A DNA stretch of 30,205 nucleotides, taken from contig JBOHUE010000159.1 of assembly GCA_050734185.1 (NCBI GenBank), positions 1 through 30,205 of the forward strand. The letters run 5' to 3'. The position numbers and the translations under genes were made by a program. Positions 29,593 through 30,205 of the stretch are shown piece by piece (the stretch's first letter is position 1; every line of letters starts with the position of its first letter). The DNA comes from JAFALX01 sp050734185. GTDB taxonomy: Bacteria; Chloroflexota; Dormibacteria; Aeolococcales; Aeolococcaceae. The notes under the pieces were generated by a model. It searched no databases, was not told the DNA's origin, and saw nothing but the letters and a program-made list of their open reading frames with translations.

Positions 29593-30205
29593 CGGACACA
29601 CCCACCCAGGGTGCCGTTCACGCGGAGCACGAGCACCTTGATCCGCGGCGTTGGGTCGCGCTTGCCAGCGTGCTCACCGCGATGTTCATGGTGCTGCTCG
29701 ATGTGTCGATCGTGAACGTCGCGATCCCGGCGATCCGGCAGAACCTGCAGGCGAACAACGCCGACATCCAGTTCGTCGTCGCCGGCTACGCGCTCGCGTA
29801 CGCGGTGATGCTGATCACCGGTGGCCGCCTCGGTGACATCTTCGGGCGCAAGAAGCTGTTCATGATCGGCATGGCCGGCTTCATCACTGCTTCGACGCTG
29901 TGCGGCGTTGCGCAGAGCGCGCTGATGCTCGATCTCTCGCGCGTTGTGCAGGGCCTGATGGCAGCCCTGATGTACCCGCAGGTGCTGTCCATCATCCAGG
30001 TGAGCTTCCCGCCACAGGAGCGCGGCCGCGTGTTCGGGCTGCTGGGCGGGGTGATCGGGATCGCAACGATCATGGGCCCGCTCGTCGGCGGGCTGATCAT
30101 CCGCGACGACCTGACCGGTGTGTCGTGGCGGTTCATCTTCCTGGTGAACGTTCCCATCGGCATCGCGTCGCTGATCGCGGCAAGCCGCGTGGTCAGCGAG
30201 TCGCG
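29589..30205 (+). CDS. MFS transporter, DHA2 (EmrB/QacA) family, 3' end cut by window
   Basis: Starts at ATG 29589 within the tetR stop codon (ATGA) and stays open to the window edge (205 codons visible). An acidic, His-rich N-terminus precedes helix 1, which has LLDVSIVNVAIPAI as in 14-helix DHA2 drug exporters. Motif A is GGRLGDIFGRKK, and motif C, typical of antiporters, is GVIGIATIMGPLVGG. About six membrane segments are visible. DHA2 members export drugs, dyes or metabolites by proton antiport. Co-transcription with tetR indicates ligand-induced efflux; substrate unknown. Confidence 0.88.
   Translation, partial: MTDTPTQGAVHAEHEHLDPRRWVALASVLTAMFMVLLDVSIVNVAIPAIRQNLQANNADIQFVVAGYALAYAVMLITGGRLGDIFGRKKLFMIGMAGFITASTLCGVAQSALMLDLSRVVQGLMAALMYPQVLSIIQVSFPPQERGRVFGLLGGVIGIATIMGPLVGGLIIRDDLTGVSWRFIFLVNVPIGIASLIAASRVVSES

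Overview
The window is about 30 kb of GC-rich, gene-dense bacterial DNA. Most neighbouring genes share 4-bp stop/start overlaps, GTG starts are common, and several promoters sit directly on a start codon. This suits a high-GC lineage: an actinobacterium, or a Dormibacterota/Chloroflexota-type relative. The TrkA pair and OB-fold permease resemble actinobacterial genes, whereas the ilvBNC-leuACDB-cimA order is less typical of actinobacteria. The lineage cannot be fixed from sequence alone. No rRNA, tRNA, IS element, phage gene or CRISPR array was seen.

Layout. (1) 2-1185: the end of a ROK-family sugar kinase/regulator, convergent with a small SHOCT-domain membrane protein. (2) 1268-9281, minus strand: a potassium-homeostasis module. 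It encodes two NAD-binding TrkA-type proteins (CeoB/CeoC-like), two paralogous KimA-like K+/H+ symporters each fused to a C-terminal OB-fold domain, and between them a KdpD/KdpE-like two-component pair whose kinase lacks the usual KdpD sensor domains. (3) 9322-15269: a divergent cluster of envelope proteins around a CopC-CopD fusion. It includes a polytopic 'fenitrothion hydrolase'-type membrane protein, small membrane proteins, an anchored secreted protein and a lipoprotein; a copper role is inferred. (4) 15283-25434, minus strand: one long branched-chain amino acid operon, leader peptide - 62-aa acidic protein - ilvB - ilvN - ilvC - leuA - leuC - leuD - leuB - cimA. ilvD is divergent at 25561. 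(5) 27270-30205: a chromate-type transporter (chrA), an unusual repeat and cysteine-ladder protein, and a TetR regulator overlapping a DHA2-type MFS exporter that runs off the window.

How it works together. IlvBNC plus IlvD make the keto-acid precursors of valine, isoleucine and leucine, and LeuACDB makes the leucine precursor. CimA with LeuCDB gives a threonine-independent route to 2-oxobutyrate for isoleucine. The operon is preceded by a previously unannotated 30-codon leader peptide packed with Ile, Val and Leu codons. Behind it lie a perfect 12-bp terminator stem and a plausible antiterminator, the textbook layout of transcription attenuation. Two inverted repeats also lie on or beside the promoter.

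The most notable items are the attenuator, the KimA-OB fusion inside a Trk/Kdp-like module, the protein with eight exact 12-residue repeats followed by nine cysteines at every third residue, three ACTGAGCG repeats spaced exactly 21 bp over the tetR promoter, and a 39-bp hairpin-forming tandem duplication in the cimA start region.
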